From CAXBPY01 sp003455275 (GTDB lineage: Bacteria; Bacteroidota; Bacteroidia; Chitinophagales; UBA10324), in contig CAXBPY010000040.1 of NCBI GenBank assembly GCA_963977675.1, forward strand, positions 1 to 31,005: DNA of 31,005 bases. Direction: 5' to 3'. The translations under genes and the position numbers were made by a program. Shown in pieces: positions 1 to 7,918 of the stretch. Position 1 is the stretch's first letter, and every line of letters starts with the position of its first letter. The notes under the pieces are model-generated. The model was not told the origin of the DNA and did not search any database. It saw only the letters and a program-made list of their open reading frames with translations.

Positions 1-2
1 AT

Positions 3-1406
3 TTTAATACAATACTTCCTGATGGAAATGGCGGAACAAAAAAAGGAAAGTGGCCTGCCGATTTTTTATTTGATTCTCCCTGCGACCCGAATAGCCCCAC
101 AGCTACCGGACCCGGTTACAATGGTTATTCTTATGCATCGGGTAGTCCTGTTTGGGGAGGCAGTTGCTTATGCATTGACAAGCGCGACAATCATGTTTAT
201 CTCGGAATGAATTTTAAATCCTTTTACAATCCTACTCCCACTCCTGACTTTGAACCTGCTGTAATTGCATTTGATGATTCAGGAAGTATGCTTTGGTGGA
301 GCCGCTTGTATCATGAGATAACTCCTGCCGGAGATACGGTGGGTTCTATACCAGACCAGTATGTTGATGCACTTGCCATTGATTACGCAAATAATAAATT
401 AGTTGTTGGAGCAAGAGCACATGGAAATAACACGGAAAATTTTTGGGAGGGAAACACCATTGCATCTAATGGAAGCGCTTATGGTTTTCAAAATCAGTTT
501 ACAGGAACAAACGGAAACATTCATGAATCATGGTTGGGAAAACTTCAGTTGAGTGATGGCACATTAACCAACTCTACTTATATGGCAGAACTTGCTGAAG
601 GAACCACTGGACTTGGAACTCCTCATGCTGATCCAAATCTTGATGGTTGGCCTGACCCTAATACCGGATGGCCCGATGTGAACACAACAAGGATTGCAAA
701 GAACAATATGAAAGTGACAAGCGGTGGCGATGTAGTTGTGATTGCCGTTGGCAGAAGAACGATTACTACTGCAAACGCATATCAGAAAATGGTGAAACCA
801 TTTTACGGTGGACTAAGTGCATGGAACAGTTTTGTTCGCGTTTACGACAACCAGTTTCATGTTCCGAAGTATTCTTCGCTTGTTGTTGGCGTGTGGGACA
901 CACTTACACAAGCAGGCGGAGGTAACACAGAGTTGTATGGAGTTTACAAAACAGCAAATGGAGTAATTTGTGTTGGACGGCAAAATGCAGATTCATCAGG
1001 CAACGCTCTCGGAAATAATATTCCTGTTGTGAATGTTACACCATGGGGCACTTCTACTCCGCAAAATGAAAGCGCTATCCTGGTTTATTACACCGCAACA
1101 AATCTTTACAACCAAAACGACAGCATCGTTGCTTCATCTGTAAACAATCTTGCAACAGAAAATAATCAGAGAGTAAATGTGTTTCCAAATCCGAATTCAG
1201 GAACATTTAATCTTTCATTGAATCTGCATCCGGCATCAAATACTCAAATGAAATATTTCATCAGAGATATTCTTGGAAGAGTTGTTTCAACAGGAGAGTA
1301 TGATTTGCATTCTTCTATTGAAACTGATTTACCGAATGGATTCTATATGCTCGAGTTGAATTCCGGAACGCAAAGGTTTTACTCAAACTTTGTAATTGAA
1401 AAATAA
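3..1406 (+). CDS. T9SS type A sorting-domain protein, 5' end outside window
   Basis: The frame is open from the first full codon at position 3, so the gene begins left of the window; 467 residues are visible. The body has repeated short beta-strand-like stretches such as SGSMLWWSRL and NNKLVVGARA, reminiscent of SBBP or delta-60 beta-propeller repeats, although I cannot define blades with confidence. The last 75-80 residues form a type IX secretion C-terminal sorting domain: NVFPNPNSGTFNLSL, then a DILGRVV strand and a final NGFYMLELNSG block ending in FVIEK. By family knowledge such proteins cross the outer membrane by T9SS and are released or anchored at the surface. The substrate or role is unknown. 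The ATG at 207 is internal, because the reading frame upstream of it encodes plausible protein of the same composition. It converges on the ABC exporter across a hairpin-rich spacer. Confidence 0.85.
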   Translation, partial: FNTILPDGNGGTKKGKWPADFLFDSPCDPNSPTATGPGYNGYSYASGSPVWGGSCLCIDKRDNHVYLGMNFKSFYNPTPTPDFEPAVIAFDDSGSMLWWSRLYHEITPAGDTVGSIPDQYVDALAIDYANNKLVVGARAHGNNTENFWEGNTIASNGSAYGFQNQFTGTNGNIHESWLGKLQLSDGTLTNSTYMAELAEGTTGLGTPHADPNLDGWPDPNTGWPDVNTTRIAKNNMKVTSGGDVVVIAVGRRTITTANAYQKMVKPFYGGLSAWNSFVRVYDNQFHVPKYSSLVVGVWDTLTQAGGGNTELYGVYKTANGVICVGRQNADSSGNALGNNIPVVNVTPWGTSTPQNESAILVYYTATNLYNQNDSIVASSVNNLATENNQRVNVFPNPNSGTFNLSLNLHPASNTQMKYFIRDILGRVVSTGEYDLHSSIETDLPNGFYMLELNSGTQRFYSNFVIEK

Positions 1407-1457
1407 AAAGTGTAGAAGTGATTTAATTGCTCTACTGGGAACTTTTGTCCTGTTGTG

Positions 1458-1591
1458 CTCGATTTGTAATCGAGGTCAGGTAATGCGTTCGATCTGCAAT
1501 CGAACATTTCGATCAAGCGAAAAAATTATCGAAGCCAACAGATTTCATCCCGCTCTTGCGGGATTCAACTCAGCTCGATGACACATCGAGC
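1458..1591. repeat. Cluster of short inverted repeats with TCGAT cores
   Basis: This non-coding spacer lies between two convergent genes and holds four perfect short hairpins: 1458-1474 (CTCGAT arms, 5-nt loop), 1487-1505 (GTTCGAT arms, 5-nt loop), 1547-1564 (ATCCCGC arms, 4-nt loop) and 1573-1591 (GCTCGATG arms, 3-nt loop). A looser TTCGAT/ATCGAA pair spans 1508-1533. The first two share the core CGATYTGYAATCG, so they look like copies of one element. They resemble dispersed extragenic palindromes of Bacteroidota. They could also stop transcription from both sides, but no T-tract follows them. A 61-codon frame across the region (1396-1581) is not credible as a gene. Confidence 0.7.
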
Positions 1592-1640
1592 AGAACATTA
1601 GTTTACTTCAACTGTATTACCAATAACGACTAACGAATAA

Positions 1641-3497
1641 CTAAGTATTACTCGCAAACTCAAACTGCATCTCACTCAACCTCCGATACAATCCGCCGGT
1701 TGAATTCATCAACTCTGTGTGAGTGCCGCTTTCAGCAACAATGCCTTTATCGAGCACCACAATTTTATCAGCATTGCGAATAGTGCTCAGGCGGTGCGCG
1801 ATCACAAACGAAGTTCGGTTCTTCATCAGGTTCTCCAATGCTTCCTGCACCAACTGCTCACTCTCACTGTCGAGCGAACTGGTTGCTTCATCAAGAATTA
1901 GGATGGAAGGATTTTTCAAAATCGCTCTCGCAATAGCAATGCGCTGCCGCTGACCGCCGCTGAGTTTAATGCCGCGCTCACCCACAATTGTTTTATATCC
2001 TTCAGGGAAACGATTGATGAACTCATGCGCATTCGCCTTCTCTGCTGCATCACGAATTTCATCTGCCGTGGCATCCGGTCTCCCGTAGCCAATGTTTTCT
2101 TCAATGCTTCCGCCGAAAAGAATTACATCCTGCGGAACAAAAGCCATTTGCTTCCGCAGTTGCGCAAGCGGAAAAGATTTCGCATCGCGCTCATCGAAAT
2201 AAATTTTCCCTGAATCGGGTTCATAGAAGCGAAGCAGCAACGAAGCAATCGTGCTCTTTCCCGCACCACTCGGACCCACAAGCGCAATCTGCTCGCCGAA
2301 CTTCACGCTAAGCGAAACATCTTTCAAAACAGTTACATCACTTCGCGACGGATAACTGAACGCCACATTTTCAAAACGAACATTGCCGCTCAACTCAAAT
2401 TCTCTCCGCACCGGCTCATTCACCAGCGCCACATCTTCACCTTCACTACGCAGTATCTTGCGAATGCTGTGCGTAGCGCCTAATGTTTTCTGCAACTGAC
2501 TGAACATATCTGCAAAGCCCGCAAAAGTTCCTCCCACAAAAACCGAGAAGATGATAAACATCGTCAGAAGTCCAATGCTCAGTTCGTTGCTCTGAATCAT
2601 TCGCGCGCCCATCCACACCACAAACGCAATAATTCCGAACACTGAAAAAATCATGAACGAAACAAACGCACCGCGAAAGCGTGCATTGCGAATCGCCGTG
2701 CTCACCACACTCAAAATACTTTTCGAGTAGCGGCTCACTTCATAAAACTCATTCGTAAATGCCTTCACCATCGAGATGCCTGTGAAAGTTTCCTGCACAA
2801 TGGTTCCGCTCTCCGCTAATTGGTCTTGCGCCTTGCGGCTCATTTTGCGGATTCTTGTTCCGAAGAACACTGCAAGAATGGCAAGCACCGGAACCACACT
2901 CAGCATAACAAGCGCTAGCTTGGTGCTAATCCAGAAGATGAGAAAAATTCCGATGACGAGCATGAACACACCGCGCAGAAATTCCGCAAGCGTGAATGAA
3001 ACTGCATCCTGTATTTGCGATAAGTCAGAAGAAATTCTGCTGCTCAGTTCGCCCACTCTTTTCTCCGTGAAAAAACTCATCGGCATACTAATCAGTTTCT
3101 GATACACATCCTTCCGCATTCCAGCCAAAGATTTTTCTCCGACTTCCGTGAGCAGGTAAACTCTTAAAAAAGAAAACACAGTTTGAATGGCAAGCTGAAC
3201 GAAGATGAGAAGTATGATGGTGTTCAAACTCCAGGTCATGGTTTTCAATCCCGAAGTAAAACCCGTCATCACCGAAGAGCCCGCCGGCAATGCAGCCGAA
3301 CTGCCGGGCACTGCGGCATCAATCATTTTGCCGAGCAAAAACGGAAATGCGCTGGTGGTGAAAGCCGAGAGCGCAATGCACACCAATGCCAGAATAAATT
3401 TCCCGCGATACGGGCGCAGGTATTTAAAGAGTATGAGTGTTTCCTTTAATGACTCCTTATTGATTTTCGCTTTGGGTGATGGGTTTCGTTCGCTCAT
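1641..3497 (-). CDS. ABC exporter, fused permease-ATPase (MsbA/multidrug type)
   Basis: This 618-residue half-transporter would work as a homodimer in the inner membrane, exporting a lipid or hydrophobic compound. Residues about 30-340 hold an ABC transmembrane domain with six hydrophobic segments and the cytoplasmic EAA-like helices. Residues about 370-610 are the nucleotide-binding domain, with Walker A GPSGAGKST at 408-416, Q-loop around VPQD, signature LSGGQ at 512-516, Walker B ILILDE at 532-537 and H-loop His568. All catalytic residues are present. Length matches the MsbA/BmrA class. It is transcribed alone, divergent from acs. The 5' untranslated region carries a 9-bp hairpin repeat ending 13 nt before the ATG. 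The substrate cannot be told from sequence: a lipid flippase and a multidrug exporter are equally possible. Confidence 0.92.
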   Translation of the reverse strand: MSERNPSPKAKINKESLKETLILFKYLRPYRGKFILALVCIALSAFTTSAFPFLLGKMIDAAVPGSSAALPAGSSVMTGFTSGLKTMTWSLNTIILLIFVQLAIQTVFSFLRVYLLTEVGEKSLAGMRKDVYQKLISMPMSFFTEKRVGELSSRISSDLSQIQDAVSFTLAEFLRGVFMLVIGIFLIFWISTKLALVMLSVVPVLAILAVFFGTRIRKMSRKAQDQLAESGTIVQETFTGISMVKAFTNEFYEVSRYSKSILSVVSTAIRNARFRGAFVSFMIFSVFGIIAFVVWMGARMIQSNELSIGLLTMFIIFSVFVGGTFAGFADMFSQLQKTLGATHSIRKILRSEGEDVALVNEPVRREFELSGNVRFENVAFSYPSRSDVTVLKDVSLSVKFGEQIALVGPSGAGKSTIASLLLRFYEPDSGKIYFDERDAKSFPLAQLRKQMAFVPQDVILFGGSIEENIGYGRPDATADEIRDAAEKANAHEFINRFPEGYKTIVGERGIKLSGGQRQRIAIARAILKNPSILILDEATSSLDSESEQLVQEALENLMKNRTSFVIAHRLSTIRNADKIVVLDKGIVAESGTHTELMNSTGGLYRRLSEMQFEFASNT

Positions 3498-3510
3498 GTA
3501 GAATTAAAAT

Positions 3511-3533
3511 GCCTGTCTGCCGAACAGGCAGGC
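3511..3533. repeat. Palindromic GCCTG repeat in the exporter 5' leader
   Basis: Arms GCCTGTCTG (3511-3519) and CAGGCAGGC (3525-3533) pair over 9 bp with one G-T wobble around the loop CCGAA. Similar GCCTGCCTG palindromes are, from memory, abundant dispersed repeats in Bacteroidota genomes. Here it lies between the exporter start codon and its probable promoter, so it would be in the leader transcript and could affect translation or mRNA decay. That role is inference. Confidence 0.6.
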
Positions 3534-3653
3534 AAAGAAAGTTTTTTCCCGTGAGACTAATAAGATCGTGGGAAATTGTTTTCATTGATTCACGATTCAA
3601 TTCTTATTCTCGAATTCTTCAATGAATTATTTTCACCTCGAAAATTTCATGAC

Positions 3654-5555
3654 ATGCTAAAAAAAATCTCCTCCCTCCTCGAATACGAAGAACAATATCA
3701 GCAAAGCATTTCCTCTCCCGAAAAATTCTGGGCGGAGGTGGCTGAAAGTTTTTTATGGAAAAAGAAATGGAGCAATGTTTTCAGCGGCGGATTTGAGAAG
3801 GTGGATTACAAATGGTTTGAAGGCGCGCAACTCAACATCACTGAAAATTGTATTGACCGGCATCTTGATTCATTCGGAAATAAGACTGCAATCATTTGGG
3901 AGCCCAACAATCCTTCAGAACCTAACAGAATTATTTCTTACAATGAACTGCACAAAGAAGTTTGCCGCTTCAGCAATTCACTCATGAAACTCGGAGTGAC
4001 GAAGGGCGATACCGTTTGCATTTACATGCCCATGATTCCTGAACTGGCGATTGCCATGCTTGCGTGCGCGCGCATCGGCGCCATTCATTCCATTGTGTTC
4101 GGCGGATTTTCTGCGCAGAGCATTGCAGGTCGCGTGCAGGATGCAGAATGCAAGTGGATGATTACAGCGGACGGCTGCTACCGCGGCGACAAACAACTTC
4201 ACTTAAAAAATATTGTGGACGAAGCGCTGGAGCAATGTCCTTCGATTCAGAAATCAATTGTGTTCAACCGCAGCAATTTCCCCGTGACAATGAAGGAAGG
4301 CAGAGATGTGTGGTGGAATGATGTGGTGAAAGATTGTTCAACCAATCACGACGCAGTTTCAATGGAAGCAGAAGACCCGCTGTTTATTCTTTACACTTCA
4401 GGTTCCACCGGAAAACCGAAAGGTGTGTTGCACACCACGGCGGGTTACATGGTGTATGCGGCTTACACTTTTCTGAATGTGTTTCAATACAACACAGAGG
4501 ATATATACTGGTGCACTGCCGACATCGGCTGGATTACAGGGCACAGTTATATTGTATATGGCCCGCTATTGAATGGTGCAACTACTTTGATGTATGAAGG
4601 TGTTCCGCAGTTTCCGGATTGGGGAAGGTGGTGGAATGTGATAGATAAGTATGGCGTAAATATTTTTTACACGGCACCAACTGCAATTCGTTCGCTCGAA
4701 GCACAAGGTTTAAAATTTCTGGAAGGAAAAAATCTTTCATCGCTTCGTGTGCTCGGCAGCGTGGGTGAACCGATTAATGAAGAAGCATGGGAATGGTATC
4801 ATAAAAATATCGGGAAGGAAAAATGCCCCATCGTGGATACATGGTGGCAAACTGAAACCGGAGGAATTCTTATTTCTCCTCTCGCAGGAATCACTCCTAC
4901 TAAACCTTCATTTGCTACACTTCCGCTTCCGGGTGTTGAGCCAGTGCTTGTGGATGCAAACGGAAATGAGTTGACAGAAAAAGTTGCGGAAGGAAATCTC
5001 TGTATAAAAAAATCGTGGCCCGGTCAGGCGCGCACGATTTACAAAGACCATGAAAAATTTATCCAAACCTACTTCACCACTTACAAGGGAAAATATTTTA
5101 CGGGTGATGGTTGTCGCCGCGATGAAGATGGTTATTACAGAATCACCGGTCGCGCGGATGATGTGATAAAAGTTTCCGGTCACCGGATTGGAACTGCTGA
5201 AGTGGAGAATGCAATCAACGAATCACCTTCTGTGGTAGAAAGCGCAGTGGTTGGTTATCCGCACGACATAAAAGGAAATGCAATTATGGCTTTCGTGATT
5301 CTTAAATCAAATGCAACTGCATCAGATGAAATTTTGAAAAAAGAAATTTCAGAAACAGTAACACGAATCATCGGGCCGATTGCTCGTCCTGAAAAAATAG
5401 TTTTCGTGAGCGGATTACCGAAAACCCGCAGCGGAAAAATTATGCGCCGCATCTTGCGCAAAATTGCAGAGGGTGAGCCTGATAAGGTTGGTGATGTAAC
5501 CACGCTTCTGAATCCTGAAGTGGTGGAAGAAATAAAAGGGAAAGTATCGAGATAA
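3654..5555 (+). CDS. acs: Acetyl-CoA synthetase (AMP-forming)
   Basis: It activates acetate to acetyl-CoA through acetyl-AMP in the cytoplasm. The 633-residue product fits the Acs family. Visible features are the N-terminal ACAS segment (EEQYQQSISSPEKFWAE), the adenylate-forming P-loop YTSGSTGKPKG at 247-257, the WWQTETGG motif of the acetate and adenylate pocket, the YFTGDGCRRDEDGYY hinge region, the VSGHRIGTAEVE motif, and Lys595 in PKTRSGK near the C-terminus, the lysine needed for adenylation and often acetylated for control. I chose the ATG at 3654; the frame also has an ATG at 3576, but the extra 26 residues do not resemble the family. A -7-like TATTTTCA box ends at 3635, 18 nt before the chosen start. 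The gene is divergent from the ABC exporter and is followed 72 nt later by a gene of unrelated function. Confidence 0.95.
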   Translation: MLKKISSLLEYEEQYQQSISSPEKFWAEVAESFLWKKKWSNVFSGGFEKVDYKWFEGAQLNITENCIDRHLDSFGNKTAIIWEPNNPSEPNRIISYNELHKEVCRFSNSLMKLGVTKGDTVCIYMPMIPELAIAMLACARIGAIHSIVFGGFSAQSIAGRVQDAECKWMITADGCYRGDKQLHLKNIVDEALEQCPSIQKSIVFNRSNFPVTMKEGRDVWWNDVVKDCSTNHDAVSMEAEDPLFILYTSGSTGKPKGVLHTTAGYMVYAAYTFLNVFQYNTEDIYWCTADIGWITGHSYIVYGPLLNGATTLMYEGVPQFPDWGRWWNVIDKYGVNIFYTAPTAIRSLEAQGLKFLEGKNLSSLRVLGSVGEPINEEAWEWYHKNIGKEKCPIVDTWWQTETGGILISPLAGITPTKPSFATLPLPGVEPVLVDANGNELTEKVAEGNLCIKKSWPGQARTIYKDHEKFIQTYFTTYKGKYFTGDGCRRDEDGYYRITGRADDVIKVSGHRIGTAEVENAINESPSVVESAVVGYPHDIKGNAIMAFVILKSNATASDEILKKEISETVTRIIGPIARPEKIVFVSGLPKTRSGKIMRRILRKIAEGEPDKVGDVTTLLNPEVVEEIKGKVSR

Positions 5556-5627
5556 TTTTTTTGTCTTTGAAAAAATCATTTATGGAATTTCATTTCATCT
5601 GGTCTCTCTATTTCAAAATTCCAAAAA

Positions 5628-7328
5628 ATGAAACTGAAATCAATCCTCCTTCTCTCTGTATTCGTCACACTGAGTTTATTACTTGTCACACTGAGCTTGT
5701 CGAAGTGTTACGCTGACACTGCACCCACGATAAAATGCAATCCATCACGCGCAACTGTTTATCTGAGTGGCGCGCAGCTTTTCTACTCACAAACTGTTCA
5801 GCTTGCTGCGGGCGTTACTGATCTTTCATTTTCCGGCGTGTCGCCTTATCTCGATCCTGCTACAATTATCACGGGAGGAAAAGGCAATTTCACAATTCTC
5901 GATGCGCAATTCAATACCCGATATCCTGAAAACATTGAAACAAAAGCTGACAACCCGCTGCTTTTGAAATATCAAAAGCAAATCAAAGTGAAGCAAGACA
6001 GTTCGTATGAACTGTATTATCAGCTCTCACTCATTCAGGCACACAAGGACGCGCTTGCCGTTGAGAAAGAATTTTTGCAAAACAATCCTATCATTAAAGG
6101 CACAGCAAAAAAAGATTCACTTGCATTGGTAAAAGATGCATTTGATTATTTCCGTCAGCGCCAGGCAAACATTGATGAAGAGTGGAACAAACTTCTTCGT
6201 CAGCAAGACAAACTCACTGCGCAGAAGGCTCAACTGGAAACCGACATTCAAAACATCAATCAACTGATTGCAAAAGTTCAAAGCGGCGCACCCGATGAAA
6301 ATGCGCAGCCGGTTTATGAAATAATTATTTCTGTTTCTGCTGATGCAGCAACTGCTGCAACGATTGAGTTCAGTTACTACACAGCAAGTGCATCGTGGGT
6401 GCCGGAGTATGATTTGAAAGCATCTTCAACTTCTACAGGAATTACTTTGATCCAAAAAGCGCGGCTGATTCAAAACACTTATGTGGACTGGAAAAATATC
6501 AAGCTGACACTTTCAACCGGAAATCCTGCACTCGGAAACGCGCGCCCGCAGTTGAATCCTTGCTACATCACGCTTGTGAATTACATCCGCGATGAGTCGC
6601 TTCAATACAATGATTTAGAGAAAGCGCCAGTAACAACCGGAAACACGATTGCACAATTTGACAAGAACGAAGACAATGCAAAATTCAGTTACGACTATGC
6701 TTCTGTTCAGCAGAACATGGTGCAGGTGGAATACAATATTGATTTGGCTTACAACATTCCGAGCGACAACAAACCGCACAATATTGCCATTCAGAAAAAA
6801 GATATTGATGCTCAGTTTCAATACTACTGCATTCCGAAACTCGACAAGGATGCATTCCTGCAAGCGCGCATCAGTGATTGGGAAGACATGAATCTTATTT
6901 ATGGCGAAGCGAAAATTTATTTCGATAATTCTTTCGTTGGAAAATCATACATCAATCCGAATGATCTGGATGATACGCTAAACATTGATCTCGGTCGCGA
7001 CAAAACAATTTTGGTGGAACGCAAACTCGAAAAAGAAAAAAGCAAAACTGGTTTCCTCGATGGAAATAAAATTGTTTCGCGCAACTACACCATCACACTT
7101 CGCAACACCAAGATGAGTAATGTCAGCATCATGCTTTTCGATCAATTGCCGCTCAGTCAGCAAAAAGATATTACAGTAACTGCCGATGAAACCGGAGGTG
7201 CTGCTTACACTGAATCAACCGGGCTTCTTGCCTGGAATATGAATCTCAAATCTAAAGACACCCGCACTGTGCATTTTGGATTTACAATAAAGTATCCTTC
7301 TTCCATTGAAATAAATCCGGTGCTGTGA
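5628..7328 (+). CDS. DUF4139 domain-containing exported protein (MuiA-like)
   Basis: This 566-residue protein has the layout of the DUF4140/DUF4139 family, once called mucoidy inhibitor A. A signal peptide occupies about residues 1-29. An N-terminal beta region carries the family-typical ATVYLSGAQL motif at about 43-52. A long alpha-helical coiled coil (about 120-215) follows, with LLRQQDKLTAQKAQLETDI. The C-terminal beta-rich DUF4139 domain includes YYTASASWVPEYDL and ends with a TRTVHFGFTIKYP strand. The biochemical role of the family is not established; the signal peptide predicts periplasmic or surface location. The hydrophobic core of the signal peptide is partly encoded by a dispersed DNA repeat (5664-5707), giving VTLSLLLVTLSLSKC. 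The start ATG is followed by a KLK positive patch, which fits an export signal. Confidence 0.88.
   Translation: MKLKSILLLSVFVTLSLLLVTLSLSKCYADTAPTIKCNPSRATVYLSGAQLFYSQTVQLAAGVTDLSFSGVSPYLDPATIITGGKGNFTILDAQFNTRYPENIETKADNPLLLKYQKQIKVKQDSSYELYYQLSLIQAHKDALAVEKEFLQNNPIIKGTAKKDSLALVKDAFDYFRQRQANIDEEWNKLLRQQDKLTAQKAQLETDIQNINQLIAKVQSGAPDENAQPVYEIIISVSADAATAATIEFSYYTASASWVPEYDLKASSTSTGITLIQKARLIQNTYVDWKNIKLTLSTGNPALGNARPQLNPCYITLVNYIRDESLQYNDLEKAPVTTGNTIAQFDKNEDNAKFSYDYASVQQNMVQVEYNIDLAYNIPSDNKPHNIAIQKKDIDAQFQYYCIPKLDKDAFLQARISDWEDMNLIYGEAKIYFDNSFVGKSYINPNDLDDTLNIDLGRDKTILVERKLEKEKSKTGFLDGNKIVSRNYTITLRNTKMSNVSIMLFDQLPLSQQKDITVTADETGGAAYTESTGLLAWNMNLKSKDTRTVHFGFTIKYPSSIEINPVL
5664..5707 (+). repeat. 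Dispersed repeat, two copies, translated in a signal peptide
   Basis: A full copy with core CACTGAGCTTGTCGAAGTG spans 5685-5707, preceded by a degenerate copy beginning GTCACACTGAGTTTATT at 5664-5680. Both are read in the same frame as VTLSL. A related copy lies at 9642-9665 in another signal peptide. The outer four bases of the core are complementary (CACT/AGTG). I recall this sequence as a common short repeat in several bacterial phyla, mostly between genes; its presence inside coding sequence is what is notable here. Confidence 0.75.
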
Positions 7329-7390
7329 GGTTGTTTGATATTTGAAGTTTGATCTTGGATGAATCTCGAGTAATAAATTATTTTCAACCC

Positions 7391-7855
7391 ATGAAAAAAT
7401 TTAAAGCGAAAATGATTGATGCCGGAGGCGGCGGAGTGTTTGTGCATGTTCCGTTTGATGTAGAAAAAGAATATGGGAAAAAGAACATGATTCCTGTGAA
7501 GGCAACTTACGATGGCGAGCCATATCGTGGAAGCATTGCCAACATGGGAACAGGACCGTGCCTCATCATTCTAAAATCAATTCGCGAGAAGATCGGAAAG
7601 CAAACCGGAGATACAGTTTCTGTTACTGTTGAACTCGACACCACTCCGCGCAAAGTGGAATTATCAAAAGACATAAAAATATTGTTCAAGAATTTTCCTG
7701 ACTTGAAAAAGTTTTTCGAAACACTTTCTTTCACCAATCAAAAAGAATATACCCGCTGGATTTCAGAAGCAAAAACCGAAGAAACAAAACAGCGCCGCCT
7801 CGATCTGATGTACAATAAACTGAAAGCCGGAAAGAAAAATCCGACGATGAAATGA
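7391..7855 (+). CDS. DUF1905 / YdeI-OmdA family small protein
   Basis: The 154-residue product has an N-terminal DUF1905-like beta-barrel domain (about 1-85), with KKFKAKMIDAGGGGVFVHVP, the PYRGSIANMGTG turn and the KQTGDTVSVTVELD strand. A C-terminal helical YdeI/OmpD-associated domain follows (about 90-150), with FFETLSFTNQKEYTRWISEA and the family-typical ETKQRRL motif. The family is annotated as bacteriocin-protection or OmpD-associated by homology, with no clear biochemical role. No signal peptide is seen, so it should be cytoplasmic. The ATG at 7391 fits the domain boundary better than an in-frame ATG at 7349. A TATTTTCA box lies at 7379-7386, 4 nt before the chosen start; if it is a promoter -7 element the message would be leaderless. 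Confidence 0.85.
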   Translation: MKKFKAKMIDAGGGGVFVHVPFDVEKEYGKKNMIPVKATYDGEPYRGSIANMGTGPCLIILKSIREKIGKQTGDTVSVTVELDTTPRKVELSKDIKILFKNFPDLKKFFETLSFTNQKEYTRWISEAKTEETKQRRLDLMYNKLKAGKKNPTMK

Positions 7856-7918
7856 GTTAACAATTTCCTGTCAATTTACTTTCAGTTCATCACTAAAACT
7901 GAAATTATATTCGTCCGC

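Noticed and set aside
22..210. 62-residue frame at the left edge
   Set aside because: It overlaps the open frame of the T9SS protein, whose translation through this region has matching composition; the short frame is a shadow.
1396..1581. 61-residue frame after the T9SS gene
   Set aside because: It runs through the hairpin cluster, and its residues simply reflect the repeats (two CNR-containing stretches).
1458..1591. Possible CRISPR array
   Set aside because: The hairpin units differ in sequence and spacing, with no constant repeat and no spacer pattern.
3576..3653. Longer N-terminus for acetyl-CoA synthetase
   Set aside because: The extra 26 residues are not family-like, and a -7-like box lies inside this stretch.
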